A stretch of DNA of 64,000 bases from Pseudothioclava sp033100795. GTDB lineage: Bacteria; Pseudomonadota; Alphaproteobacteria; Rhodobacterales; Rhodobacteraceae. The stretch spans positions 1,054,001-1,118,000 of the forward strand of contig NZ_JAWLVI010000001.1 of the NCBI RefSeq assembly GCF_033100795.1, read 5' to 3'. Numbering within the stretch: the first letter of the stretch is position 1; every line of letters begins with the position of its first letter. This document shows positions 50,209-58,753 of the stretch, in pieces. The notes under the pieces were generated by a model. That model saw nothing but the letters and a program-made list of their open reading frames with translations, did no database searches and was not told the DNA's origin. The position numbers and the translations under genes were made by a program.

Positions 50209-50675
50209 ACGCGGGCCTGTGCCGCGCGGCGTTCGATCTCGGTGCCGAATGTCGCGACACGGTCGTCAAACTTGCGGTCCAGCGTCTTGCGCCCGATCTT
50301 TGCCGACTGGATCATCAGCCGCGCCGCCAGCGTGCGCGGCTTAACCTCCAGTTCGACCTGAAGCCGCGCACGTCCGGGCGCGACGGCCACGACTGTCAGC
50401 GTCAGCCGAAGCTCGAAGCTCGACGAAGTGCCCGCAAACTCCAGCGCCGAGGACCGCTCGAAACGGCGCACATCGACAACAACCTGACGCTCTTTCCCGC
50501 GCAGCCGGAAGGCGACATCCCACGACATACCCGCCGCAGGAGCCTGTAACGTGTCAAGGCGCGACAGCTTTATCCCGCGGCGCATCGCCGCGCGCTCGAA
50601 GCTCGCGAAATCCGCAAGCTGGTCGAAAACAAAATCCTGCGGAGCGGCAATATCCGTGCGGGTCGAAAACTTCAT
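50205..50675 (-). CDS. SRPBCC-family (START/Bet v1-like) protein
   Basis: The product has 156 residues: an N-terminal beta strand and helix FSTRTDIAAPQDFVFDQLADFASFE, a beta sheet, and a long C-terminal helix, the polyketide-cyclase/SRPBCC layout. These proteins bind hydrophobic ligands; the ligand and role are unknown. No signal peptide is present. Its last four bases overlap the end of the convergent pheA gene. It lies 45 bases downstream of nudC on the same strand. Confidence 0.78.
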   Translation of the reverse strand: MKFSTRTDIAAPQDFVFDQLADFASFERAAMRRGIKLSRLDTLQAPAAGMSWDVAFRLRGKERQVVVDVRRFERSSALEFAGTSSSFELRLTLTVVAVAPGRARLQVELEVKPRTLAARLMIQSAKIGRKTLDRKFDDRVATFGTEIERRAAQARV

Positions 50676-50720
50676 ACTGGTCCTTAAAGGCTAATAACGC
50701 CCGATCACCGGACCCTGCCG

Positions 50721-51674
50721 TTAAATTGAGCGATCCGCAAGCCAGCGATGCATCAGCCAGGCTGCAATTGCGCCCTGCCGTGGCGGACGGATCACGCTAT
50801 CAGCGCCCGCAAATATCTGCATGAGCCGTTCGCGGCTGACCCAGATCGCACCCTCGATCTCGGCGGGATCAATGGTGATCTCGTCGGAGACGGCCTCGGC
50901 GCGACAGCCCAGCATCAGCGACGAGGGGAAAGGCCAGGGCTGCGAGGCGCAATAGTCAACCCGCCCGACCCGCACACCGGTCTCCTCGGCCACCTCGCGA
51001 CGGACAGCGGCTTCCAGCGTCTCACCCGGCTCCATGAAGCCGGCAAGACAGGAATACATTCCTTCGGGCCAGAACGGCGAACGCCCCAGCAAAACCTGAT
51101 TGCCGCGCGTCACGAGCATGATGACAACCGGATCGGTGCGCGGGAAATGCAGCCCCCCGCAGGACGGACATTTGCGCACCCAGCCCGCCTGCACCACCTC
51201 GGACGGCTGCCCGCAACGCGAACAATAGGCATGTGTCCGGTGCCATTCAAAGGTGGCCCGCGCGGTAGCGGCGACCTCGGCCTCAAGCGGCGTCAGCGTC
51301 CCCATTCGCGCGCGCAACTCGGCAAAGACCATGCCATCACCCAAGGCCGGATGCACCTGTTCGCTGGTGTCCAGAAAGGCTTTGGTGTCGGGCTGCGCGC
51401 CCTCCGGCTCGAAACCGGTCAGTTGCGCCGCGAAAAGTGCCTGCCCGTCCTGCATCCCCAGAAACAGAGGCGCCTCACGCGCATCCGTCAGAACCGGATG
51501 CCCCGGCGCGACCCACACAAGGCCACCATCGGGTGTAAATGCGGGGCGCCCCTTCCAGAACAGGCAAAGGCGGGTTTGCGCGGCCTCTTGCAGCGCGGAA
51601 AGCGCCTGGGGATCGGTCCGCAGATGCGCAACACGCTCCAGCGCCGCGCCCACAAAGGCCATGTCATATTCCAC
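50721..51674 (-). CDS. nudC: NAD+ diphosphatase NudC (NUDIX hydrolase, GTG start)
   Basis: The product has 317 residues. A zinc ribbon (CSRCGQ and CPSCGG) sits before the NUDIX box GFMEPGETLEAAVRREVAEETG, followed by SQPWPFPSS, the motif that marks NAD(H) pyrophosphatases. It cleaves NAD(H) to NMN(H) and AMP and, in E. coli, removes NAD caps from RNA. GTG at 51674 is chosen as start because GGAGG lies 7 bases upstream; ATG at 51662 would be four codons shorter and is further from any ribosome site. Confidence 0.94.
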   Translation of the reverse strand: MEYDMAFVGAALERVAHLRTDPQALSALQEAAQTRLCLFWKGRPAFTPDGGLVWVAPGHPVLTDAREAPLFLGMQDGQALFAAQLTGFEPEGAQPDTKAFLDTSEQVHPALGDGMVFAELRARMGTLTPLEAEVAATARATFEWHRTHAYCSRCGQPSEVVQAGWVRKCPSCGGLHFPRTDPVVIMLVTRGNQVLLGRSPFWPEGMYSCLAGFMEPGETLEAAVRREVAEETGVRVGRVDYCASQPWPFPSSLMLGCRAEAVSDEITIDPAEIEGAIWVSRERLMQIFAGADSVIRPPRQGAIAAWLMHRWLADRSI

Positions 51675-51796
51675 CGTTTGTCCTCCAGATCCGGCCCCGC
51701 CAGCCAAGGGTCGACTGAAATTCAGCTTGTAGCAGAGGCAGCGCGCGCCTCAACCCTGCCCGTTAACTCAACCTTTTCAATATCAATTGGATTGCT

Positions 51797-51830
51797 CGAC
51801 AACCTATGGTTGCGAATTGGTAAATTGTCG
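51797..51830. repeat. Nested inverted repeats in an AT-rich leader before the CpdB-like gene
   Basis: CGACAA at 51797-51802 and TTGTCG at 51825-51830 enclose a second perfect repeat, CAACC-TAT-GGTTG at 51800-51812. The tract from about 51770 to 51875 is clearly richer in A and T than the rest of the window. It may be an operator or a leader structure; nothing more can be said. Confidence 0.35.
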
Positions 51831-51897
51831 GATTAATTAAAAGAGAAAATTAAATCTTCGCCCCTAAATGCAATAGAGCCGCTGCAGGAGATAGACA

Positions 51898-53904
51898 ATG
51901 AACCCCAAACCTGACCGGCTCGGTTCTGGCGAAACGGCACCCGCGCCTGCGTCGATGCGGCTGCGGGTTCTGGAGACCACGGATCTGCACGGGCACGCGC
52001 ACGGCTATGACTATTTCAAGGACAGCCCCTGCTCCGCCACCGGTTTCTCGCGCATCGCCACCCTGATCGACGCCGCCCGCCGCGAAACCCCGAATGTGCT
52101 GTTGTTTGATAATGGCGACGCCTTTCAGGGCACACCGATGGCGCAGTTCTGGGGGGAAAAGCGCGGCCTCAACCAGCATGAACGCCATCCGATGATCGAG
52201 GCGTTCAATTTTGCGCGCTATGATGCGGCCACGCTCGGAAACCACGATTTCGATTATGGCATCGGCTTTCTGCGCAAGGTGATCTCGGGCGCCGGTTTTC
52301 CTTTTGTCAGCGCGAATGCGCGGGAACGCCAGAGCGACGGGACAAGCGCCCTGATCGTAAAGCCCTGGACCATTCTTGAACGCGATTTCACCGACACCGA
52401 TGGCGACACGCACCGGATGCGCATAGGGGTGATCGGCTTTCTGCCGCCCCAGACTGCGCTTTGGGCGCAGGCTCCGACCGAGGGGAAACTTGCCAGCCAG
52501 CCATTCGTCGAGGCTGCACGCAGCCATCTGCCCGCCCTTCTGGCGCAAAAACCCGATCTTGTCATCGCGCTGGCCCATACCGGCATTACGCCCCTCACAC
52601 AGGCCCAACGCAGCGCCCCCGAGCTTGAACAGGCCGCCCTCGCGCTGGCCGAAATCGACGGCATCGACGTGCTGCTGTGCGGCCATACGCACCTGCCTTT
52701 CCCCAACGCGGATGACCCGGCCTTCCCCGGCATCGACCCGATCAAGGGCACTCTGAACGGCAAACCCGCCCTGAATGCGGGGCGATGGGGCTCGCATCTG
52801 GGGGTGATGGACCTGCGTCTGGATCAGACCCCTGACGGGAAATGGACGCTGGCGGGGTTCGAGTGCGAGCTGCGCCCCATCCGCCAGACCAGCCCCGAGA
52901 ACGGGCATGTGACCGCGCTGCCCGAAGCCGAGGGCATTCTGGAGGCGCTGGAACCGGCTCATCACGAGACCCTGCGCCACATGCGGCGCCCTCTGGGGCG
53001 GTTGACGGCGCGGGTGCACAGCTATTTCTCGCAGATTTCCGTCGATCCAACTCTTATCTTTCTGGCGAACGCGCAACGGCAGTTCGCCGCAAGACGCCTG
53101 AAGGGCCAGCCCGAAGAAGGTTTGCCGATCATCTCGGCGGTTTCGCCATTCAAATGCGGCGGACGGGGTGGCGCGGGCTATTATGTCGACATCCCTTCGG
53201 GCCAGATCGTGATGGCCAATGTCGATGACATCTATGTCTACACAAACGCGATCACCGCGCTCGAGGTGACGGGCGCCGATCTGGCCGACTGGCTGGAGCG
53301 TTCGGCGGGCGCGTTCAACACGCTGTCACCCGGGCAACCGGACCGCCCGCTGCTCGACCCCGAGTTCCCCAGCTATAACTTCGATGTGCTGGACGGGCTG
53401 ACCTATGCTTTCGACCTGCGCGAGCCACGACGCTATGCGCCGGACGGAACGCTGGAAAACTGCCACGCCTCACGGCTGCGCGCGCTGTGCTACAACGGTT
53501 CGCCCGTAAAACCCGGCCAACGGTTCATCCTTGTCACCAATTCCTACCGCAGCTCTGGTGCGGGCGGGTTCGTGTCCGGCGAGATGCGCCCGGTTTCACT
53601 CGGCCCGCCCGCACTGGCGCGCGAGGTGTTGATCGGGCTGGTCGGTCGACGCCCCGTTGTTACCCCTGAAATCAAGCCGATCTGGCGTTTCACGCCGATG
53701 CCCCGATGCAGCGCGGTTTTCGAGACCTCCCCCAAGGCGCAGCACTGCCTGAATGAAATCGCGAACCTGCTGCCCGAACCTTTGGGGCGGACCACCGAGG
53801 GTTTCTTGCGTCTGTGCCTTGATTTCAGCCAGAATCCGGCGGACGAGCCACAGCTCCGGCCTGCGGAACACGGGGCCGAGAGCGCCTCGTCGGAGCTTGG
53901 CTGA
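51898..53904 (+). CDS. CpdB-like 2',3'-cyclic phosphodiesterase / 5'-nucleotidase, no signal peptide
   Basis: The product has 668 residues. The N-terminal metallophosphoesterase domain has the metal ligands D29, H31 and H33 (TTDLHGH), LFDNGDAFQG at 70-78, GNHDFD at 114-119 and a later LCGHTHLPFP. The C-terminal nucleotidase domain has CGGRGGAGYY and NSYRSSGAGG. CpdB proteins normally act in the periplasm, but here the N-terminus (MNPKPDRLGSGETAPAPAS) is polar. An in-frame TAG at 51892-51894 rules out a longer start, and AGGAG lies 7 bases before the ATG. The protein is therefore either cytoplasmic or exported by an unusual route. Confidence 0.87.
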   Translation: MNPKPDRLGSGETAPAPASMRLRVLETTDLHGHAHGYDYFKDSPCSATGFSRIATLIDAARRETPNVLLFDNGDAFQGTPMAQFWGEKRGLNQHERHPMIEAFNFARYDAATLGNHDFDYGIGFLRKVISGAGFPFVSANARERQSDGTSALIVKPWTILERDFTDTDGDTHRMRIGVIGFLPPQTALWAQAPTEGKLASQPFVEAARSHLPALLAQKPDLVIALAHTGITPLTQAQRSAPELEQAALALAEIDGIDVLLCGHTHLPFPNADDPAFPGIDPIKGTLNGKPALNAGRWGSHLGVMDLRLDQTPDGKWTLAGFECELRPIRQTSPENGHVTALPEAEGILEALEPAHHETLRHMRRPLGRLTARVHSYFSQISVDPTLIFLANAQRQFAARRLKGQPEEGLPIISAVSPFKCGGRGGAGYYVDIPSGQIVMANVDDIYVYTNAITALEVTGADLADWLERSAGAFNTLSPGQPDRPLLDPEFPSYNFDVLDGLTYAFDLREPRRYAPDGTLENCHASRLRALCYNGSPVKPGQRFILVTNSYRSSGAGGFVSGEMRPVSLGPPALAREVLIGLVGRRPVVTPEIKPIWRFTPMPRCSAVFETSPKAQHCLNEIANLLPEPLGRTTEGFLRLCLDFSQNPADEPQLRPAEHGAESASSELG

Positions 53905-53967
53905 ACAGTTTTGCCCCCACCCGAAGGAGAACCTTGCGAATCCGGTTCCCCTTCCCTATATCAGCCC

Positions 53968-54064
53968 CCGAGAGGTTGGCGCGGGCGAGCGCCTCGCCAA
54001 CCCGGTCAGGTCCGGAAGGAAGCAGCCGCAACGAGCCCCGCTTGGGTCGATGTCCAGCCTCTCA
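53968..54064 (+). ncRNA. ffs: Signal recognition particle RNA, small bacterial type (4.5S)
   Basis: The conserved domain IV core GGTCAGGTCCGGAAGGAAGC lies at 54004-54023, with the GGAA tetraloop and the asymmetric AC/CAG loops bound by Ffh. The ends GAGGTTGG (from 53972) and CCAGCCTC pair to close a single long hairpin of about 97 bases. TTTT follows at the 3' end. Exact ends are estimates. Its position just before dnaX is common in alphaproteobacteria. Confidence 0.9.
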
Positions 54065-54137
54065 CCTTTTCCCCGGATCGGTTTGACTTGCCCGCCCCGC
54101 CGACTAGACTGCGGCGGAAGTTTCAGGAGCCACCCGC

Positions 54138-55952
54138 ATGTCCGATCTGCCCGCCGAACCCTCTGCCACTGGCGCTGCCTATCAGGTTCTGGCCCGCAAA
54201 TACCGCCCCGCGACCTTCGCCGACCTGATCGGGCAGCAGGCGATGGTGCGCACTCTGAAGAACTCCTTTGCCGCCGACCGGATTGCGCAGGCGTTCATCA
54301 TGACGGGGATTCGTGGCATCGGCAAAACCACCACCGCGCGGATCATCGCCAAGGGGCTGAACTGCGTCGGCCCCGATGGCGCGGGCGGCCCCACGACCGA
54401 GCCTTGCCTTGAATGCGAGCATTGCAAAGCCATCGCGGAAGGCCGCCATGTCGACGTGATGGAGATGGACGCCGCCTCGCGCACAGGTGTGGGCGACATC
54501 CGCGAAATCATCGAAAGCGTGCACTACCGCGCAGCCTCGGCCCGCTACAAAGTCTATATCATCGACGAAGTTCACATGCTCTCGACCAGCGCCTTCAACG
54601 CGCTGCTCAAGACGCTGGAAGAACCGCCTGCGCATGTGAAATTCATCTTCGCGACCACCGAAATTCGCAAGGTTCCGGTGACGGTTCTGTCGCGCTGCCA
54701 GCGTTTCGACCTGCGCCGGATCGAACCCGAGGTGATGATCGACCACCTCTCGCGCATCGCGGGGCTGGAGAACGCGCAGATCGCAACGGATGCGCTGGCG
54801 CTGATTACGCGCGCCGCCGAAGGCTCGGTCCGCGATGCGTTGTCGCTCTTGGATCAGGCGATTGCGCATGGCGCGGGCGAAACCACCGCCGATCAGGTGC
54901 GCGCGATGCTGGGTCTGGCTGACCGCGCGCGGGTGCTGGACCTGTTTGACATGATCTTGCAAGGCCATGCGGCGGATGCGCTCTCGGAACTGGCCAGCCA
55001 ATATGCCGATGGCGCTGACCCGATGGCGGTCTTGCGCGATCTGGCCGAGATCACGCATTGGATTTCGGTCATCAAGATCACTCCTGAGGCCGCCGAAGAC
55101 CCGACCGTGCCACCCGAAGAGCGCGCACGCGGTCAGGCCATGGCCGAGAAAATTCCGATGCGGGTGCTGACGCGGCTTTGGCAGATGTTGCTGAAAGCGC
55201 TGGAAGAGGTCGCCAGCGCCCCGAACGCCATGATGGCTGCCGAAATGGCGCTGATCCGCCTGACCCATGTTGCCGACCTGCCGACGCCGGAACAGCTTTT
55301 GGCCAAGGTGCAAAAAGGCCCGGCGCCCACCGGACCCGAGGGTGGCCCTGCGGGCGGCGCGCCCTCTGGTGGCGGCGGCGGCTCTGCCGGTCGCGGGCCG
55401 ATGATGGGCGGCGGCGGTCCCGTGCACGGGATCGTCACGATGCGCAGCCACGCGCCCGCCCGCGCCCAAGGGGGTGCCGCGGCGGTCGCGATTGCCAACC
55501 AGACCGAGCATCAGCTTGCCCGTTTCGCAACCTTCGACGCGGTGGTCGAACTGATCCAGCGGATGCGTGACATGACGCTTCTGGTCGAGGTCGAGACCTA
55601 TCTGCGCCTTGCCCATTACGCACCGGGCCGGATCGAGTTTCAACCGACCGAGGACGCGCCGCGTGATCTGGCCGCGCGGCTTGGCCAGCGCCTTCAGGGC
55701 TGGACCGGCGCGCGGTGGGGCGTTTCCGTTGTCTTTGAGGGCGGCGGCGAGACCATCGCCGAGATGCGCAACGCAGACCGGCGCGCGCAAGAGACCGAGG
55801 CGATGGATAACCCACTGATAAAAGCTGTCTTCGACGCCTTCCCTGCCGCAAAATTCGAGGATATTACCACGCCCGAAGCCCTTGCGCTCGAACTCGATGC
55901 AGAGATGCTGCACGAGGTCGAAGACGAATGGGACCCCTTCGAGGATAGCTGA
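54138..55952 (+). CDS. dnaX: DNA polymerase III subunit gamma/tau
   Basis: The product has 604 residues. The AAA+ clamp-loader domain has Walker A GIRGIGKTT at 57-65, a zinc site (C76, C90, C93, C96), Walker B IIDEVHMLS, and sensor/arginine-finger TVLSRCQRF. Domain III follows, then a Gly/Pro-rich linker (about 395-435) and a tau-specific C-terminal part ending EDEWDPFEDS. It loads the beta clamp and couples polymerase to helicase. No E. coli-like slippery heptamer is visible near the linker, so a separate gamma form is not obvious. It is the first protein gene of the dnaX-ybaB-recR run. Confidence 0.96.
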   Translation: MSDLPAEPSATGAAYQVLARKYRPATFADLIGQQAMVRTLKNSFAADRIAQAFIMTGIRGIGKTTTARIIAKGLNCVGPDGAGGPTTEPCLECEHCKAIAEGRHVDVMEMDAASRTGVGDIREIIESVHYRAASARYKVYIIDEVHMLSTSAFNALLKTLEEPPAHVKFIFATTEIRKVPVTVLSRCQRFDLRRIEPEVMIDHLSRIAGLENAQIATDALALITRAAEGSVRDALSLLDQAIAHGAGETTADQVRAMLGLADRARVLDLFDMILQGHAADALSELASQYADGADPMAVLRDLAEITHWISVIKITPEAAEDPTVPPEERARGQAMAEKIPMRVLTRLWQMLLKALEEVASAPNAMMAAEMALIRLTHVADLPTPEQLLAKVQKGPAPTGPEGGPAGGAPSGGGGGSAGRGPMMGGGGPVHGIVTMRSHAPARAQGGAAAVAIANQTEHQLARFATFDAVVELIQRMRDMTLLVEVETYLRLAHYAPGRIEFQPTEDAPRDLAARLGQRLQGWTGARWGVSVVFEGGGETIAEMRNADRRAQETEAMDNPLIKAVFDAFPAAKFEDITTPEALALELDAEMLHEVEDEWDPFEDS

Positions 55953-55962
55953 GGAGAGCAAT

Positions 55963-56307
55963 ATGTTCAAAGGTTTGGGCCAGCTTGGCGATATGGCCAA
56001 GATGATGAAAGCCGCCAAGGAAATGCAGACCCGCATGGCGGAACTGCAGGAAAACCTGACCAAGATCGCGGTTACGGGTGAGGCAGGCGCAGGCCTTGTG
56101 ACCGCCACCGCCACCGCCAAGGGCGAGCTGACGGGTCTGTCGATTGATCCCTCGATCCTGCAAGCCTCGGAAAAAGAGGTGGTCGAAGACCTGATCCTTG
56201 CCGCGATCAAGGATACGCAGGCCAAGGCCAAGGCGCGCGAAGTGCAGGAACAGCAGAACCTGCTGCGCGAGTTGGGCCTGCCAGAAAACATGGACCTTCC
56301 GGTCTAA
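55963..56307 (+). CDS. ybaB: YbaB/EbfC nucleoid-associated protein
   Basis: The product has 114 residues: MFKGLGQLGDMAKMMKAAKEMQTRM start, a tweezer-like alpha/beta core (GEAGAGLVTATATAKGELTGLSID) and a C-terminal helix. It forms DNA-binding dimers. It lies between dnaX and recR, as in most bacteria, with GAGGAGAG before the ATG and only 10 bases after dnaX. Confidence 0.95.
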   Translation: MFKGLGQLGDMAKMMKAAKEMQTRMAELQENLTKIAVTGEAGAGLVTATATAKGELTGLSIDPSILQASEKEVVEDLILAAIKDTQAKAKAREVQEQQNLLRELGLPENMDLPV

Positions 56308-56310
56308 ACG

Positions 56311-56910
56311 ATGAGCCGCGCGAGCGACGAGATCGAAGCCCTGATCGCGCTTCTGGCGCGGCTGCCGGGGCTTGGGCCGCGCTCGGCGCGCCGTGCGGTG
56401 CTGCATCTGATCCGCAAGCGGGGGCAGTTGATGGCGCCGCTTGCGCAAACCATGGCCCATGTTGCCGAAACGGTGCGCGAATGTGCGACCTGCGGCAATA
56501 TCGCGACGGGGCATATCTGCGACATCTGCGAAAATCTGGCCCGCGCCACGGGCGAATTATGCGTGGTCGAGGATGTCGCGGACCTCTGGGCGATGGAGCG
56601 CGGGCAGGCCTTCAAAGGCCGCTACCATGTGCTTGGCGGCACGCTTTCGGCGCTGGACGCCGTCGGCCCCGATGAGCTTGGCATCCCGAAGCTGCTGGCG
56701 CGGGTGCGCGACGAGGGCGTGCGCGAGGTGATCCTTGCGCTGAACGCCACCATCGAGGGCCAGACGACCGCGCATTACATCGCCGACGCGCTAGAGGGCG
56801 CAGGGATCAGCATCACCAGCCTAGCCCAGGGCGTGCCGATCGGAGGCGAGCTGGATTACCTTGACGACGGCACGATCCAGGCCGCCCTGCGCGCGCGCAA
56901 AAGCTTTTGA
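56311..56910 (+). CDS. recR: Recombination mediator RecR
   Basis: The product has 199 residues: helix-hairpin-helix LLARLPGLGPRSARRAVLHL, a C4 zinc motif CATCGNIATGHICDIC, a Toprim domain (LCVVEDVADLWAMER, YHVLGG), and the C-terminal IGGELDYLDDGT segment. With RecO it loads RecA on SSB-coated gaps. It starts 3 bases after ybaB, so the two are co-translated. Confidence 0.97.
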   Translation: MSRASDEIEALIALLARLPGLGPRSARRAVLHLIRKRGQLMAPLAQTMAHVAETVRECATCGNIATGHICDICENLARATGELCVVEDVADLWAMERGQAFKGRYHVLGGTLSALDAVGPDELGIPKLLARVRDEGVREVILALNATIEGQTTAHYIADALEGAGISITSLAQGVPIGGELDYLDDGTIQAALRARKSF

Positions 56911-57006
56911 CCCGCGCAAACGGCTAATCCGCGCGGGCGAGCATTGATCCCCCACCCGCGGCCCGCTATCAGGGGATGAACTCACCGTTTCGCTTTCAGG
57001 TTGCCC

Positions 57007-57672
57007 ATGAACCGCCTATATCACGTCGCCCTCTCCCCCTATTGCCGCAAGGTGCGCCTGACGCTGGCGGAAAAGAAGATCGAGGTCGAACTGGTCGAAG
57101 AGCGTTACTGGGAGCAAAACCCCGAGTTTCTGCGCCGCAATCCGGCCGGTCGCGTGCCGATCCTGAAAATCGACGGCAAGACGCTCGCGGAAAGTCAGGC
57201 GATTTGCGAGTATCTGGACGAAACCCACCCAGAGCCGCAACTGATCCCGCGCAAACCCGACGCGCGCTTTGAGGTGCGGCGCCTTTGCGCGTGGTTCGAC
57301 GATAAATTCAACGCCGAAGTAACCCGCAAGATCATGGGCGAACGCGTCTGGAAAAAGATCCAGCGCAAGGGCTATCCGGATTCGAAAACCGTGAAAGAGG
57401 GGCTGAGCGCGATCAAGTTCCATCTTGATTACATGGGCTGGCTGCTGGAGCAGCGGCGCTGGCTGGCGGGCGATGTGATGACGCTGGCCGATTTTACGGC
57501 CGCCGCGCATCTGTCGTGTCTGGATTATGTTTCAGACGTGGACTGGAACCGTTCAGAGACCGTGCGCGACTGGTATGCGAAGATCAAATCGCGCCCCGCG
57601 TTCCGCTCGCTTCTGGCCGATCAGGTGCCGGGCCTGCCGCCCGCGCCGCAATATACCGAGCTGGATTTCTGA
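57007..57672 (+). CDS. Glutathione S-transferase family protein
   Basis: The product has 221 residues. The thioredoxin-like N-terminal domain has SPYCRKVRLTLAEKK, NPAGRVPILK (cis-proline) and ESQAICEYLDE, which bind glutathione; an all-helical C-terminal domain with TLADFTAAAHLSC follows. The catalytic residue is probably the serine or cysteine in SPYCRK. The substrate is unknown. It is 44 bases upstream of queG. The ATG at 57007 is preferred over TTG at 57001. Confidence 0.88.
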   Translation: MNRLYHVALSPYCRKVRLTLAEKKIEVELVEERYWEQNPEFLRRNPAGRVPILKIDGKTLAESQAICEYLDETHPEPQLIPRKPDARFEVRRLCAWFDDKFNAEVTRKIMGERVWKKIQRKGYPDSKTVKEGLSAIKFHLDYMGWLLEQRRWLAGDVMTLADFTAAAHLSCLDYVSDVDWNRSETVRDWYAKIKSRPAFRSLLADQVPGLPPAPQYTELDF

Positions 57673-57715
57673 TCGCGGGCGGCACCCCGCCCCTAGCCGC
57701 CGAAAGGGCCGCCCG

Positions 57716-58753
57716 TTGGACACGCTCAAAAACCGGCTGATCGCGAAAGCCCTTGAGGAAGGGTTCTCGAAAGCGCGGATCACGCGGCCAGATGCGGTGC
57801 CTGAAACCGCCGCGCGGCTGGAGGCATTCGTCGCCGATGGCCTGCACGGGCAGATGGGCTGGATGGCCGAGCGGATGGGATGGCGCGGCAACCCCGCCGA
57901 GCTTTGGCCCGAGGCGCGTTCGGTCCTCATGCTGGCCGAAAGCTATACACCCGCGACCGACCCGACCGGCGTTCTGGCCCACCCCGAGCGCGCCGCTGTT
58001 TCGGTTTACGCACGCGGCAAGGATTACCACGACCTTGTGAAAAAGCGCCTCAAACGTGTCGGGCGCTGGTTGCTCGATCAGGCGCCGGGGGCCGAAATCA
58101 AGGTCTTTGTCGATACCGCACCCGTGATGGAAAAGCCGCTCGCGCAAGCCGCAGGGCTTGGCTGGCAGGGCAAGCACACCAACCTTCTGGCGCGCGATCT
58201 GGGCAACTGGTTCTTTCTCGGCGCAATTTTCACCACCGTCGAATTGCCCGCCGATGCGCCCGAGATCAGCCATTGCGGCAGTTGCTCATCGTGCCTTGAT
58301 GCCTGCCCGACAGATGCCTTTCTGGCGCCCTATCGCCTCGACCCGCGCCGCTGCATTTCCTACCTGACGATTGAACACAACGGCCCGATCGAGCCCGAGT
58401 TGCGCGCGCGGATGGGCAACCGGATTTACGGCTGCGACGATTGTCTGGCCGCCTGCCCGTGGAACAAGTTTGCGCAAACCGCCCGCGAGATGCGCTATTC
58501 GGACGCGGTGGGTGAGCCGCTTCTGGCCGAGCTTGCGGTGCTGGATGACGCCGGCTTTCGGGCGCTGTTTTCCGGCTCTCCGATCAAGCGGATCGGGATC
58601 AACCGCTTTTTGCGTAACATCCTCTATGCCATCGGAAATTCCGGTGATGCAGGGCTTATTCCCGCCGCGCAAACCCATCTTGAAGCCGAAGACGAGACCG
58701 TCCGCGACGCCGCCCGTTGGGCGCTTGCGCGCCTGAACGAGGCCACCCCATGA
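57716..58753 (+). CDS. queG: Epoxyqueuosine reductase QueG (TTG start)
   Basis: The product has 345 residues. After the cobalamin-binding N-terminal region (EKPLAQAAGLGWQGKHTNL) come two ferredoxin-type clusters: CGSCSSCLDACP and, further on, CDDCLAACPWNKF. The C-terminal part is HEAT-like. It carries out the last step of queuosine synthesis in tRNA, using B12 and iron-sulfur clusters. No ATG fits the N-terminus; TTG at 57716 lies 9 bases after AAGGG and gives the family start MDTLKNRLIAKALEEGF. Its stop overlaps the next start (ATGA). Confidence 0.93.
   Translation: MDTLKNRLIAKALEEGFSKARITRPDAVPETAARLEAFVADGLHGQMGWMAERMGWRGNPAELWPEARSVLMLAESYTPATDPTGVLAHPERAAVSVYARGKDYHDLVKKRLKRVGRWLLDQAPGAEIKVFVDTAPVMEKPLAQAAGLGWQGKHTNLLARDLGNWFFLGAIFTTVELPADAPEISHCGSCSSCLDACPTDAFLAPYRLDPRRCISYLTIEHNGPIEPELRARMGNRIYGCDDCLAACPWNKFAQTAREMRYSDAVGEPLLAELAVLDDAGFRALFSGSPIKRIGINRFLRNILYAIGNSGDAGLIPAAQTHLEAEDETVRDAARWALARLNEATP

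Noticed and set aside
55300..55340. Programmed frameshift in dnaX to make a gamma form
   Set aside because: There is a short A run (CAAAAAGG), but it is not in the X-XXY-YYZ phase, and no E. coli-like heptamer or clear downstream hairpin was seen.
54123..56291. Minus-strand open frame of about 720 residues opposite dnaX and ybaB
   Set aside because: Spans two well-supported genes antisense, with no motif of its own.
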